A stretch of 64,000 nucleotides of DNA, taken from NCBI GenBank assembly GCA_014904845.1, contig MU119214.1, forward strand, positions 1-64,000, written 5' to 3'. Below are positions 63,271 through 64,000 of the stretch, one piece after another. The translations under genes were made by a program, and so were the position numbers. A model generated the notes under the pieces. The model made no database searches. It saw only the letters and a list, made by a program, of their open reading frames with translations, and was not told the DNA's origin. Within the stretch, counting starts at the first letter, position 1. Each line of letters begins with the position of its first letter. Origin of the DNA: Acephala macrosclerotiorum. Taxonomy: Eukaryota > Ascomycota > Leotiomycetes > Helotiales > Mollisiaceae.

Positions 63271-64000
63271 GATGGCTGGATAGGAGGGCTCGACTGATTT
63301 CGCCGACCTGACCTTGATGCTTTGCGCTCTTTACCCTGCTACTCAATCCCTAATTTTTTGCTTGCTTGCTTGATTGATTTTGATGATGTGTGAGAGGGCG
63401 ATGCTAAGTTGATGTCGACAGAATCGTAAAGCTTCCTTTCTTTCCTTGGTCTGAGAGCCTTGAGATGAGTCCGAGCGAGCGAGAACGTTTCTATGCCTTC
63501 ACGATAGACTGGAGATGGAGGAGAGGAGAGCAGGTATGAGAGGGATGTGTTGAACAATAAAAGGTATGGATTTCATGGGATGGGATGGTTCCATATACGG
63601 TATCTTTCTTTGCATTGCAGTCTAGCTAGATCTAGATAGATAAATAGCAATACACACAGGTCAGATCATTGCTCTCTCAATGTTGTTGCTCCGCCCACCA
63701 CTTCCCCTGCCGTCAAAAGTCCTCTCTTCGTAAGCACAACTCCTGTCAAGTTTCAACTCACAAGGCATCGTAAAGGTTTCCCACGGTCACATTCTTCTAA
63801 CTTTCTCATCCTCTTACCTCGAAAAGATGCAGCTGTCGCCAAAACTCCGTCTTTTTGAGTTCATCAAGCGTGGTACCAAATCCAGCTCAGCAGCAAGAAC
63901 ATCACGCGTCGAAAGTCCACCAAAATGGAGGTGAATGGCTTGAACATTATTCTCATATGCCTTCACATCTTACGGAATGTTTCGATAGTGAGATTCCGGT
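63271..64000. other. 3' flank of the aminotransferase and right-edge sequence
   Basis: An AATAAA signal at 63556-63561 lies about 290 bases after the aminotransferase stop. At the edge, ATG 63828 opens a short frame (MQLSPKLRLFEFIKRG) that reaches a GTGAAT donor-like site. A second frame there reads protein-like (GGEWLEHYSHMPSHLTECFD) to the window end. A new rightward gene may begin here, but the sequence is too short to decide. Confidence 0.35.

Overview
The window looks like nuclear DNA of a filamentous ascomycete (Pezizomycotina, probably Leotiomycetes; the class is a weak inference). Genes are broken by short introns (mostly 45-95 bp) with GT..CTRAC..YAG signals. The gene set is typical of moulds: a Uds1 septation-type coiled-coil protein, a fungal rhodopsin-type seven-helix membrane protein, a Gfd2/YDR514C-like nuclease fold, a tubby-like protein and a DUF7053-like protein. 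I found no convincing tRNA, rRNA, CRISPR array or intact transposon.

Layout. 0.9-4.1 kb: a DUF7053-like gene and, divergently, a beta-propeller/PI-PLC X protein. 4.4-8.3 kb: a large copper-type P1B ATPase (PCA1/CrpA class) whose N-terminus carries about twelve cysteine motifs. 9.4-12.7 kb: a tubby-like protein with a Gly/Tyr-rich tail and a 2-oxoglutarate/Fe(II) oxygenase. 12.8-28 kb is an accessory, decaying region: three SprT-like metalloprotease loci (one intact two-domain gene and two broken copies), a rhodopsin-type membrane protein, a degenerate Gfd2-like nuclease, a broken flavin monooxygenase and a 71-base A run. 29.3-32.2 kb: the Uds1 coiled-coil gene. 32.2-52.1 kb: about 20 kb in which I can support no gene, ending in a pyrimidine-rich leader. 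52.1-63.3 kb is a compact same-strand housekeeping block: a four-finger C2H2 transcription factor, the mitochondrial i-AAA protease (YME1), the V-ATPase a subunit (VPH1) and a class I/II aminotransferase.

The housekeeping genes act in separate processes (mitochondrial inner-membrane quality control, vacuolar acidification, amino-acid metabolism); no biosynthetic cluster or operon-like unit is visible. The most unusual items are the local SprT-like family with a tandem-HExxH protein and decaying relatives, the cysteine-motif array of the metal ATPase, and the long gene-poor interval before the zinc-finger regulator.

Exon boundaries were placed by hand from reading frame and splice consensus. 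Family names come from remembered motifs, not from a search.
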